DNA of 64,000 nt from Hafnia alvei (lineage in GTDB: Bacteria; Pseudomonadota; Gammaproteobacteria; Enterobacterales; Enterobacteriaceae). The notes under the pieces were generated by a model. That model saw only the letters and a program-made list of their open reading frames with translations, did no database searches and was not told where the DNA came from. Of the stretch, positions 8,887-18,800 are shown one piece after another (position 1 is the stretch's first letter; each line of letters opens with the position of its first letter). Position numbers and translations under genes: made by a program. Where the stretch lies: the NCBI RefSeq assembly GCF_964063325.1, contig NZ_OZ061315.1, positions 1,674,001-1,738,000 on the forward strand, given 5' to 3'.

Positions 8887-9618
8887 TTACGGGCAATTTT
8901 GATGGGGTTTTATCGCAAACTCGCGTGAAATAATAGTTTGGGGTTTCCAGCAGGCGGGATTAATTACCTTATTCTGGTCAATCCGTAAGTGGTGTAAATA
9001 ATCACTGCGCGGGATATTACGCGCACCTAACGACTCAGTGTGCGCGTTAAGCACCTGACAGTCAATTAATGTTCCCCCAAACGACACAAAATGCTCACAA
9101 AACGCAATCAGTGCCGTTTTGGAGGCGTTTGTTGCGCGGCTGAACATCGACTCGCCGCAAAAGAGAGAACCTTGTAACACGCCATACAGGCCGCCTACGA
9201 GCCGATTTTCCTGCCAGACCTCGACGGAGTGCGCATAGCCCTGCTCGTGCAGCTTTAAATAAGCTTGCTGCACGTCTTCACCAATCCATGTGCCTTCTTC
9301 GCGTTGATCGGCGCATTCACGAATGACATCGGCAAACGCCTGATTAATCGTGACTTCAAAATCGTGCTTACGTAAAAATTTCGCCATGCTGCGGCTAATG
9401 TGCAACTCATGCGGGAATAAAACCGCACGTGGATCGGGCGACCACCAGAGAATGATGTCCCCTGGGGTGAACCAAGGGAATATCCCCGCGCCGTAGGCGG
9501 CAAGTAAACGGGCAGGGCGCAAATCCCCGCCAATAGCCAGTAGCCCATTCGGTTCACGCAGTGCGAGATCCGTTGGGGGAAACAACGTTGATTGCCGATC
9601 CAGTTGCATGATGCGCAT
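8887..9618 (-). CDS. aat: Leucyl/phenylalanyl-tRNA--protein transferase
   Basis: Aat transfers Leu or Phe from aminoacyl-tRNA to proteins with N-terminal Arg or Lys, marking them for ClpS/ClpAP. The 243 residues contain the family motifs EPNGLLAIGGDL, GIFPWF, WWSPDPRAVL, EEGTWI, CGESMFSR and LIDCQVLN. I use the ATG at 9618; the in-frame TTG just before it (9621) is less likely because MRIMQL aligns with the E. coli N-terminus. It lies downstream of cydDC in the same orientation, as in E. coli. Confidence 0.95.
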   Translation of the reverse strand: MRIMQLDRQSTLFPPTDLALREPNGLLAIGGDLRPARLLAAYGAGIFPWFTPGDIILWWSPDPRAVLFPHELHISRSMAKFLRKHDFEVTINQAFADVIRECADQREEGTWIGEDVQQAYLKLHEQGYAHSVEVWQENRLVGGLYGVLQGSLFCGESMFSRATNASKTALIAFCEHFVSFGGTLIDCQVLNAHTESLGARNIPRSDYLHHLRIDQNKVINPACWKPQTIISREFAIKPHQNCP

Positions 9619-9678
9619 CAAAATATTCCAATCTGAATGAAAAACATCATTGGCCTTGTTTACTACCGTTCTTAATAA

Positions 9679-11400
9679 CTATAGCCGTTGGCACAGTTGA
9701 TAATATCGGCCTTTTGCGTCAAGAAGTTTAGCGTGATGACCTTGTTCGACGATCTGGCCATTTTCCATCACACAGACACGATCCATTTTATCCAAGCCTT
9801 GTAGGCGATGCGTAATTAGGATCAGCGTCTTGTGTTGGCAATGCTGCATGATGAGCTCAAGGATCTGTTTCTCGGTGTCAGCGTCCAAGCCTTCAGTGGG
9901 CTCATCCAGCAGCAACAGCGGTGAGCGATGCAGCAACGCGCGAGCAATGCCTAAGCGACGTTGCTCACCGCCAGAGAGTGGTCGGCCGCCGTCGCCGAGC
10001 CATGCATTCAGTCCTGTGTCTTCTAACAGTTTGCCCAGACCTACCTGTTCCAATACGGTTTTTAGTTCAAGATCGGTAGCGTGGTCATTGGCGATTTTTA
10101 AATTATCACGCAGGGTTGAACTGAAAACATGTACGCGCTGGCTGACGACACCAGTGGCTTGTCGCAGCGTTGCTTCATCAAAGGTAGGCAGCGGTATGTC
10201 ATTCAGGCGAATCTCGCCCTGAGAGCAGTCCCATGCGCGTGTTATCAACTGTAACAGGGTCGATTTGCCACAGCCGGTACGTCCGAGCAGGGCAATTTTC
10301 TCTCCAGGTCGCACCGAAAGGGAAATATCGTTAAGTACTGAAACCGGCTGGTTTGGATAGCTGAAGCTAACGTGGTTAATGTTAACGGCAATCTGTTCGC
10401 TCAGTGCGGGGCCTGATAGAGGGAATGTCACCTCGGGTTTTTGGTCGATCATTTGCGCTACACGCGTCGCTGATGCCGTGACCTGCCCCAAATGCTGGAA
10501 GGCGCCTGCAACCGGTGCTAAGGCTTCAAACGCGGCCAGTGAGGAGAAAACAAACAGCGCTATCAGCGCCCCCGGCTGAGCATCGTGCCCAACGCCACTG
10601 GCGGCGAGCCAGAGCATTAAGGTGAACGTTAGCCCCGACGCCAAAATCATTAAAGCCTGCGCGGCGCCGGTTAAGGACGCCTGTTTCTGTTGCTGCTGTT
10701 GCCATTCGCGTTCTTTGGCATCCAGCGCCTGACGGAAACGATCGGCGGCGCCATAGATGGCGAGTTCTGCTTGCCCTGCGACCCACGTAATTAATAAAGT
10801 GCGGTAGTCGGCACGGAGTTCAGTTAGCGCAATCCCTACGGGCTTTCCTGCTTGATAAAAACCCAGCGGCAGGCAAAACAGCAACATCAGCATGATGCCG
10901 CCTAGCGTGATTGCTAGCGTGGGATCGAACCAAGACAAACCAGCCGTAACGACCACGATCACCACGATGGCGCTAATCAGCGGAGATATGACGCGCAGAT
11001 AGAGATGATCGAGAGTGTCTACGTCGGCAACCAAACGGTTGAGTAACTCCGCCTGACGAAAACGCGCAATGGCTCCCGGCGACAGCGGCAGTATTTTACT
11101 AAAGGTAAATACGCGCAGATGGGAAAGCACGCGAAACGTTGCATCATGGCTGACAACGCGCTCGGCGTAACGTCCTGCGGTGCGGATTATCGCCGCGCCG
11201 CGTACGCCAGCCGCTGGCAGCATATAGTTAAATGTCATCAGCCCCGCAAGCCCAGCCAGCGCCGATGCTGCAAGGAACCAGCCCGAAAGCATCAAAAGCC
11301 CAATGCTGGCGAGAAGGGTAACGATAGCCAGAACCACGCCCAGAGAGATAAGGAACCAGTGGCGGCGATAGAGTGCTAAAAACGGCAATAGTACGCGCAT
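9679..11400 (-). CDS. cydC: Heme/thiol ABC exporter subunit CydC
   Basis: CydC is one half of the CydDC inner-membrane ABC exporter needed to assemble cytochrome bd. It was described as a glutathione/cysteine exporter, and heme transport has also been reported for the complex. The 573 residues have six N-terminal membrane spans, then a nucleotide-binding domain with Walker A LLGRTGCGKST, signature LSGGEQRR and Walker B LLLLDEPTEGLDA. The start codon lies two bases after the cydD stop, so the pair is translationally close. Length matches the family. Confidence 0.95.
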   Translation of the reverse strand: MRVLLPFLALYRRHWFLISLGVVLAIVTLLASIGLLMLSGWFLAASALAGLAGLMTFNYMLPAAGVRGAAIIRTAGRYAERVVSHDATFRVLSHLRVFTFSKILPLSPGAIARFRQAELLNRLVADVDTLDHLYLRVISPLISAIVVIVVVTAGLSWFDPTLAITLGGIMLMLLFCLPLGFYQAGKPVGIALTELRADYRTLLITWVAGQAELAIYGAADRFRQALDAKEREWQQQQQKQASLTGAAQALMILASGLTFTLMLWLAASGVGHDAQPGALIALFVFSSLAAFEALAPVAGAFQHLGQVTASATRVAQMIDQKPEVTFPLSGPALSEQIAVNINHVSFSYPNQPVSVLNDISLSVRPGEKIALLGRTGCGKSTLLQLITRAWDCSQGEIRLNDIPLPTFDEATLRQATGVVSQRVHVFSSTLRDNLKIANDHATDLELKTVLEQVGLGKLLEDTGLNAWLGDGGRPLSGGEQRRLGIARALLHRSPLLLLDEPTEGLDADTEKQILELIMQHCQHKTLILITHRLQGLDKMDRVCVMENGQIVEQGHHAKLLDAKGRYYQLCQRL

Positions 11401-11402
11401 GG

Positions 11403-13175
11403 TTATAGCTCCTTACTACGGGTTGCAAGCAGATCGGCAAAAGGCCCTTTTTGCTGGCTGAGCTCGGCATAAGCGCCGCGCTGAACCAGCTTGCCATTAT
11501 CCATCACCCAAATTTGGTCGTAGGTACTCACATCGTCTAACTGATGAGTCACCATCAGCGTGGTTTGCTGATGTGAAGCTTCAGACAATGCCTGCATGAC
11601 AAGCTGTTCGCTGTGTGCATCCAAGCTGGCGGTGGGTTCATCTAGCAACAAAAGGCGACATGGACGAAGCAGGGCGCGCGCCACGGCAACACGCTGAGCT
11701 TGGCCTACCGAGAGGCGAGCCGCACCTTCACCGATTTCCGTATCAACGCCATCATTTAGCAGGGGTAAAAATTCGGTAACATGCGCACGCTCTAACGCGG
11801 TGGTTAGCTGTGTCTCAGTGGCATGAGGAGCGCCCAGTAGCACATTAGCGCGCAGCGTGGTTTCTGGCAGATTAGGGTTTTGCCCAATCCAGCCGAGGAG
11901 CTGACGCCAGCTCGCTGGCGCTAATTCACGCAGCTCTTTCCCGTCAACCAAGAGCGAACCGCGGTAGGGCAGGAAGCCGAGCAACACGTTAATCAACGAA
12001 CTTTTGCCCGCGCCGCTGAAGCCCACCAGCGCGATTCTCTGTCCGGCATCAATGCTAAACGTGAGTGGCCCTGCCAGTACTTTTCCCTGCGGAGATAATA
12101 CTTCTAACTCTGAAGCCACAATGCTAACGGGATGCGTACCTGTTAACTGTTCTTGGCCTTGGCCCTGCGTTGGGCTTTCGGCATCTTCAGCTAAAAAAGT
12201 CACCAGTGATTCAGCCGCGCCCACCGCCTGTGCTTTGGCGTGGTAAAAGGTGCCTAAATCACGCAGCGGTTGGAAGAATTCCGGCGCCAGAATAAGCACC
12301 AGAAAACCAGCAAAAAGCGTCACGCTGGTGCCATAGCTACCAAAATTGAGTTCACCGAGATAGGAAAAACCAAAATAGACCGCCACCACGGCGATGGAGA
12401 TGGAAGTAAAGAACTCAAGCACCGCAGAGGAAAGAAATGCCATGCGCAAAACTTCCATGGTGCGGCTGCGGAAATCTTCCGATGAACGACGGATATTGTC
12501 GGTTTCGGCAGCGGCGCGGTTAAACAGACGTAGCGTATCTAATCCACGTAAGCGGTCGAGGAAGTTGCCGCTTAAACGTCCTAATGCCAAGAAGTTTCGG
12601 CGGTTGGCATCGGCGGCGCCCATACCAACCAGCGCCATAAACAGCGGGATCAGCGGCGCGGTGACCAGCAGGATCATGCCTGCGGCCCAGTTGATCGGGA
12701 ATACGGTGATTAGAATCAACAGCGGGATCATGGTTGCCAGATACATCTGTGGCAAATAGCGAGAGTAAAACTCCTGCATGTCTTCAATTTGTTCAAGAAT
12801 TAACGTTGCCCAATGTCCGGCTGGTTTTCCTTGTATCCATGCAGGGCCCAGTTCGTCGAGTCGATTGAGCACCAAGTTTCTAATTTGTACTCGTACCACT
12901 TGGCCACACTTAAAACCGACGCGCTCACGCAGCCAGCTTAAGGCTGAACGAAGCACAATGGCGGCAATCAATAGGCCAAAAGGCAGCAGGAGGGATTGGC
13001 GTGGTACCTGCTCAATGATCAAATCGTGCAGCAGTTTTGCCAAGATCCACGACTGAGCGACGATCAGAAGTCCAGATATCAAACCGAGGATCATAGAAAT
13101 TCGAAGCCAACGGCGGGCCAGCGAACTGCGCTGTTTGAGCCATTGGGTTAATTCTCGTTGCCTGTTTTTATTCAT
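11403..13175 (-). CDS. cydD: Heme/thiol ABC exporter subunit CydD
   Basis: CydD is the partner of CydC in the heterodimeric exporter. The 590 residues comprise a six-span transmembrane domain and a nucleotide-binding domain with Walker A LVGFSGAGKSS, a divergent signature LSVGQAQR and Walker B LLLLDEPTASLDA. The signature differs between CydC (LSGGEQ) and CydD (LSVGQA), as is usual for this asymmetric pair. Order trxB, cydD, cydC, aat is the E. coli order. Start ATG at 13175. Confidence 0.95.
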   Translation of the reverse strand: MNKNRQRELTQWLKQRSSLARRWLRISMILGLISGLLIVAQSWILAKLLHDLIIEQVPRQSLLLPFGLLIAAIVLRSALSWLRERVGFKCGQVVRVQIRNLVLNRLDELGPAWIQGKPAGHWATLILEQIEDMQEFYSRYLPQMYLATMIPLLILITVFPINWAAGMILLVTAPLIPLFMALVGMGAADANRRNFLALGRLSGNFLDRLRGLDTLRLFNRAAAETDNIRRSSEDFRSRTMEVLRMAFLSSAVLEFFTSISIAVVAVYFGFSYLGELNFGSYGTSVTLFAGFLVLILAPEFFQPLRDLGTFYHAKAQAVGAAESLVTFLAEDAESPTQGQGQEQLTGTHPVSIVASELEVLSPQGKVLAGPLTFSIDAGQRIALVGFSGAGKSSLINVLLGFLPYRGSLLVDGKELRELAPASWRQLLGWIGQNPNLPETTLRANVLLGAPHATETQLTTALERAHVTEFLPLLNDGVDTEIGEGAARLSVGQAQRVAVARALLRPCRLLLLDEPTASLDAHSEQLVMQALSEASHQQTTLMVTHQLDDVSTYDQIWVMDNGKLVQRGAYAELSQQKGPFADLLATRSKEL

Positions 13176-13399
13176 GTGTTGCGATGGTTTCTAAAGCAGA
13201 TGAAGCGTCGAAAAGAGTGCTGATGACCGGCCTATTTTATCTTTACTCACCGGCTCACGCGTAAGCGCTGATATTACAACGGCCTGCGGGGACATGAAAC
13301 CAAAGGAAGGTAAATTCTGTTAACAACTGTGGGGGAGTTCAGATAACAAGTGACAATTTGAGCACAAATAGGTGAAAAATACGGAGGTTACCAGTAAAT

Positions 13400-13421
13400 A
13401 AGGGCTACCGAAGCAGCCCTT
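13400..13421 (-). terminator. trxB terminator
   Basis: On the minus strand AAGGGCTGC-ttcg-GTAGCCCTT is followed by ATTTAC, about 20 bases after the trxB stop. The T-run is poor. Confidence 0.55.
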
Positions 13422-13442
13422 ATGATTTGAACCGGAGTCAAC

Positions 13443-14408
13443 TTATTGATTGGCGGCAGACAGCCCATCCAAATAACGCTCAGCATCAAGCGCAGCCATA
13501 CAGCCGGTGCCCGCCGAGGTAATGGCTTGACGATAGATATGGTCCATAACGTCACCCGCGGCGAAAACGCCGGGAATGCTGGTTTGGGTCGCGTTGCCGC
13601 TCAGGCCAGACTGCACTTTGATGTAGCCATTTTCCAGTGCGAGCTGACCTTCAAAAATCGCCGTGTTTGGTTTGTGCCCGATAGCCACAAACAAGCCCGT
13701 CACGCTCAGCTCTTCAACGGTATCGCTGTCGGTGGCTTTTAAACGTAATCCGTTTACACCCATTGCATCGCCTTGAACTTCATCAAGCGTGCGGTTGGTG
13801 TGCAGCACGATGTTGCCGCTTTCCACTTTATCCATCATGCGTCCAATCAAGATTTTTTCGGCGCGGAAAGTATCACGACGGTGTATCAAGTGAACCTTGG
13901 AAGCGATATTAGACAAATAAAGCGCTTCTTCAACTGCGGTATTGCCGCCGCCGATCACCGCGACTTCTTGTTGGCGATAGAAGAAACCATCGCAGGTCGC
14001 GCAGGCAGATACGCCGCGGCCTTTGAACTCTTCTTCAGAAGGCAGGCCGAGATACTGCGCGGAAGCGCCGGTCGCAATAATCAGAGCGTCGCAGGTGTAT
14101 TCCTGAGAATCGCCAAACAGGCGGAATGGACGGCTTTGTAAATCGACACGCTGAATGTGGTCAAAGATAATCTCGGTATTAAATTTGGCCGCATGTTCGT
14201 TCATACGTTCCATCAGCAGAGGACCGGTAAGCCCTTCTGGATCGCCTGGCCAGTTTTCGACTTCTGTCGTGGTGGTGAGCTGACCGCCTTTTTCAACGCC
14301 GGTAATTAATACCGGGTTCAAGTTAGCGCGTGCCGCGTAGACCGCCGCGGTATATCCCGCAGGGCCTGAACCCAAGATCAGGAGTTTGCTGTGTTTGACT
14401 GTGCCCAT
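13443..14408 (-). CDS. trxB: Thioredoxin-disulfide reductase
   Basis: TrxB is the NADPH-dependent flavoprotein that keeps thioredoxin reduced. The 321 residues show the N-terminal FAD motif LGSGPAGYTAAVYAARA, the redox-active ACATCDGFF (Cys-Ala-Thr-Cys), the NADPH motif VIGGGNTAVEEALYLS and the C-terminal FAD contact GVFAAGDVMD. The frame extends ten codons upstream, but the ATG at 14408 has AGAGGA at good spacing and gives the family N-terminus MGTVKHSKLLILG. Confidence 0.96.
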   Translation of the reverse strand: MGTVKHSKLLILGSGPAGYTAAVYAARANLNPVLITGVEKGGQLTTTTEVENWPGDPEGLTGPLLMERMNEHAAKFNTEIIFDHIQRVDLQSRPFRLFGDSQEYTCDALIIATGASAQYLGLPSEEEFKGRGVSACATCDGFFYRQQEVAVIGGGNTAVEEALYLSNIASKVHLIHRRDTFRAEKILIGRMMDKVESGNIVLHTNRTLDEVQGDAMGVNGLRLKATDSDTVEELSVTGLFVAIGHKPNTAIFEGQLALENGYIKVQSGLSGNATQTSIPGVFAAGDVMDHIYRQAITSAGTGCMAALDAERYLDGLSAANQ

Positions 14409-15201
14409 GAATTCCTCTTTTCCAATTTTACCGGACAATAGCTCGATTGTAGGGAAGTTAGCGCCTGAAAAAAAGTGTGCAAAAAAAATGTTATCAATTT
14501 GTTTGATAGTAGCTAGCTATCGATTAGTAATAATCATGGCAGCAGATAATTTTTTTTAAACCTATTCCGATAACATTCTTGCCGAGAAAGCCCCCTAATA
14601 GCGCTTCTCGGCGACGCTTATTCGTCTGTTTTGACGGTTTATTTTGTTGTTGTCTCGAAAGCCTTCTTTAGAATAGTTGGCATGTTCGTCTGATTTTGCT
14701 TCTTTTGCTTTGACAATCGCCTGTGCATTTGCGAAAACATGGATGTAGGGAAGAACTTGTCTTTGGTTTTTGTGGCTTGAAAGGCATTTAGCAGAATTTT
14801 TATCTGCTTGAAGGCAACAAATAGCCTATTGACCTAAAACAACGCTTTCTTCTCCTGATATAAGAAATACCGTGTATACGAAAAGAAATGTGTAGTGCTT
14901 AGATTGGCTTCAATGAGTGGCGCTAGGGATCGTGGTCTTGCGATATAACCTCAATGTGCATTGATTTGAAATCAGAGCAAAGCAATTATGCGAGCCCTCG
15001 CATGTGAATTAAGCGCAATCGGCGGAAACAGATGAAGTTGAAACTTATCTTCAGCGGATTTATCCGGTTGTTTTCGTCATCATGAGCAATGGGAATTGCT
15101 GATTGACTGCAGGCATGGGGTTTTCGTTTGGGACAAATCCTTAACAAATTGAACTTGTTGAGGGGATGGCGAGCAGGGAAGGATATAAGAGAGACAATAA
15201 G
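14409..15201. other. trxB-lrp intergenic region (long lrp leader)
   Basis: These 793 bases separate divergent trxB and lrp. E. coli lrp is preceded by a long untranslated leader that is subject to autoregulation and GcvB pairing, and the length here is compatible with that. A perfect 8-bp inverted repeat GCCGAGAA/TTCTCGGC lies at 14581-14612. No convincing gene is present. The region is AT-rich and I cannot place the transcription start. Confidence 0.45.
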
Positions 15202-15696
15202 ATGGCAGACAATAAAAAGCGCCCCGGTAAAGATCTCGACCGTATCGACCGTAACATCCTGAATGAGTTGCAGAAGGATGGACGAATTTCGAACGTTGAG
15301 CTTTCAAAGCGAGTTGGTTTATCACCAACTCCATGTTTAGAACGTGTGCGTCGCCTTGAACGTCAAGGTTTTATTCAAGGTTACACTGCGTTGTTGAACC
15401 CGCACTATCTGGATGCATCCTTACTGGTATTTGTAGAAATTACCTTAAATCGTGGAGCGCCAGACGTGTTTGAACAGTTCAATACGGCTGTTCAGAAACT
15501 GGAAGAAATTCAGGAGTGTCATCTGGTTTCAGGTGATTTCGACTATCTGTTGAAAACACGTGTGCCTGACATGTCCGCTTATCGTAAATTGCTTGGTGAA
15601 ACCCTGTTACGCCTACCTGGCGTTAATGACACCCGTACCTATGTGGTTATGGAAGAAGTCAAACAGAGCAATCGCTTGGTTATCAAGACACGATAA
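15202..15696 (+). CDS. lrp: Leucine-responsive regulatory protein Lrp
   Basis: Lrp is the global feast/famine regulator. The 164-residue protein is almost identical to E. coli Lrp: an N-terminal helix-turn-helix (ILNELQKDGRISNVELSKRVG) followed by the RAM effector domain with GDFDYLLKTRV. The frame is open for twelve more codons upstream, but MADNKKRPGKDLDRIDR is the conserved start, and AGATATAAGAGAG provides a purine-rich site. It lies between trxB and ftsK, as in E. coli. Confidence 0.97.
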   Translation: MADNKKRPGKDLDRIDRNILNELQKDGRISNVELSKRVGLSPTPCLERVRRLERQGFIQGYTALLNPHYLDASLLVFVEITLNRGAPDVFEQFNTAVQKLEEIQECHLVSGDFDYLLKTRVPDMSAYRKLLGETLLRLPGVNDTRTYVVMEEVKQSNRLVIKTR

Positions 15697-15755
15697 CGGT
15701 AGCAGGTGCAAAACCTGATTAATTTGGTTACACTCCTGTGTATCTATACAGTTTC

Positions 15756-15790
15756 AACGCCGAGGGCAGACTCTCTCGGCGTTGTTATTG
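15756..15790 (+). terminator. lrp terminator
   Basis: Stem AACGCCGAG/CTCGGCGTT followed by GTTATT, 60 bases after the lrp stop. Confidence 0.75.
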
Positions 15791-15896
15791 GTATGAGTCT
15801 TACTGAAATAAAAAATTACGTGGCAATGCGTTGTTCTAAAGCGGCAATAGGCAATAATAGTGCTATGGTGAAAAACAGGAACCTGGAGAGCCTTTC

Positions 15897-18800
15897 TTGA
15901 GCCAGGAATACACAGAAGAGAAGGACGTTACTCTCAAACGAATGAGCAGTGGACGTCGGTTATACGAGGCGTTACTCATCGTAGTAGCGTTGTTTTCTAT
16001 TTATCTTATGGTTTCGTTGCTGAGCTTTGACCCCTCGGATCCGAGCTGGTCGCAAACGGCATGGCACGAACCAATCAATAATATCGGCGGCGGCGCAGGA
16101 GCATGGCTGGCTGATACCTTATTCTTCGTTTTCGGAGTGATGGGTTATGCCATTCCTCCCGTCATCATCGTTTTGTGCTGGTTTGCCTATCGCAAACGCG
16201 ACGACAGCGGCTATGTCGATTATTTCTCTATTTCGCTCAAGCTTATCGGTATGTTGGCATTGGTGCTGGCATCGTGTGGCTTAGCATCGCTGAACGTCGA
16301 CGATCTTTACTATTTCGCCTCCGGCGGCGTGATTGGTAGCCTTCTCGCCAACGGCGTTATTCCTTTGTTGGGTAGCGTTGGCGGAACACTGCTTCTGTTG
16401 GGCGTTTGGGCGGTAGGGCTGACGTTATTTACCGGCTGGTCTTGGCTGACGATTGCCGAAAAAATCGGCGGTGTTCTTCTCGGTGGCATGACGTTTATGA
16501 GCAATCGTTCACGCCGCGATCGGGAGGATGACTACGACTATGAAGATGATAGCCGAGAAGTGGTTGCTGCTGAGCGTGAGCGTTCAGCAGGTGAGGGCGC
16601 AGATGATGTGCTGCTTAATACCTCCGCCGTTGAAGACGATGACGATATTCTCTTGGCTAAACCCGTAAAACAGCCTGTTGAAGCGCCTTTTGCTGATGTA
16701 GATGCTGAAGACGACGATCCTTTATTGGGTAAACTTCGTCCGTTGCACGAGGCTGAAAGTTCGCTAAATGATGTGGCCCAGCCCGCGGTTACACCGACGG
16801 TGGCCCCAACCGCCGCGGTATCTGCCGTTGGCGCTGCGGTTGCCGCCGCTCAGCCGGTGGTTTCTGCTGCAACTCAGCCTATGACTTTCAGCGCTTCAGA
16901 GCCAGAGCCTGTCGCGGAAATCAAGCCGAGCATGCCTCCGCTTTACTCTTTTGAAGTACCTGAAGATAGACCGTCTAACGTGGCTAATCACTCATCGCGC
17001 CCAACGCGCTCTGCTTGGGATGATGAAGGCCCACGTCTAGGCAGTTTTGAGCCTGAAACGCCTGCGCCACAAGCGGGCTCGTCTTCATCGGGGATGAATT
17101 TCTCCGCCTCGCATTTTGAACACGATGAATCGCCAGCAACGCCATACATTAATCCGGGTTTATCTGTGGATACGGTTCCGTTTGGCGCGGCCTCGCGTAA
17201 CGATGTCGTTCCTGCAACCGTATCGACTGCAGCCGCCGCTGGCTCGATGTTTATGCCTGCGTTTAGCGCAACCGAAGACAGCAGTTTACAGGTGAAACAG
17301 GGCGTTGGACCTGAACTGCCGCGTCCAAATCCTGTGCGTATTCCAACTCGCCGTGAGTTAGCCTCTTTAGGCATTAAACTTCCTTCACAGCGAATGGCTG
17401 AAGAGCAGGCGAAGAAAGAAGCGGAAGCCCAACGCCAGCAAATTGAAGCGTCTCCAAAGCCGGAACAGAACGTTACTCAGCCGATGGATGAGGAAAGCCT
17501 TGCACTGCGTCAGGCGTTTGCCGAACGACAGCAGCAGCGCTACGGTGAGCAGCAGTATGCGCATCAGGCCGAAGATGAACAGGCTGCTGAAATGGCGCGG
17601 TTGCAGAGCGAGTTTTCTGCTCAGCAACAGCAGCGTTACCAGCCACAACCTGCCGCAGACGAGAATTCATCGGCATTAAGCGGTGTGACCGCTTCTCGCA
17701 ATGACTTAATGGACTTCTCACCTGCGAAGGCATTGAGCGAAGCCGCGGCTTCCAATCATAATGCGTTCAGCTTTACTCCTGTTTCAGACTTAGTGGATGA
17801 CGGTCCTTCCGAGCCATTATTCACTATTACGCCTGAGCAGGAAGAGAGCGCTGCACGTGACGATGATGCGTACGATGTTCCGTTTGGTCGTTATGATGAA
17901 CCAGAACAACCTGTGCAGTATGATTCGCGTCAGCAAGATCCACGTTTTGCGCCGGTGCAGCAGCCATCTGTGCCGCAAGCGCCTCAATCTCAATATAGCC
18001 AGCATAATAGCCAATATAGCCAGCTAGCACCGAGCGTGCAGCAGCCTGTTGCGCCACAGTTTGCAGCTCCAACTGCCCCAGTGCAGCAGCCAGCAGTGAC
18101 CCAACAGCCAGCAGGCCAGCACCCAGCGATGGATGGTTTGATTCATCCATTCTTGATGCGTGGTCACGAGCAGCCGCTGGAAAAGCCAACCACGCCGTTG
18201 CCAACGTTGGATCTGCTCACCGAGCCTCCTGCTAACTCCGAGCCGGTTGATATGTTTGCATTGGAGCAAGTGGGGAATCTGGTCGAATCACGTTTGGCTG
18301 ATTATCGGGTCAAAGCCGAAGTTGTCGGGATTTCTCCGGGTCCGGTGATCACCCGCTTTGAGTTAGATTTGGCACCAGGCGTTAAAGCTGCGCGAATCTC
18401 TAACCTGTCGCGTGACTTGGCTCGTTCACTGTCTGCGGTTGCGGTGCGTGTGGTCGAAGTTATCCCGGGTAAACCTTATGTAGGATTGGAGTTGCCAAAT
18501 AAGCATCGCCAAACGGTTTATCTGCGAGAGGTTTTGGACTGCACTAAGTTCCGCGAAAGCCCTTCTCCGCTGACCATCGTGCTGGGTAAAGATATTGCTG
18601 GTCAGCCTGTGATTGCCGATCTGGCAAAAATGCCACATCTGTTGGTGGCGGGTACCACGGGTTCCGGTAAGTCGGTTGGCGTGAACGCCATGATCCTCAG
18701 TATGCTGTATAAGGCGACGCCGGATGAAGTTCGCTTCATCATGATTGACCCTAAAATGCTGGAGCTTTCGGTTTACGAAGGGATCCCACATTTGCTGACC

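Noticed and set aside
15706..15900. 64-codon ORF between lrp and ftsK
   Set aside because: It overlaps the lrp terminator hairpin and has no family resemblance.
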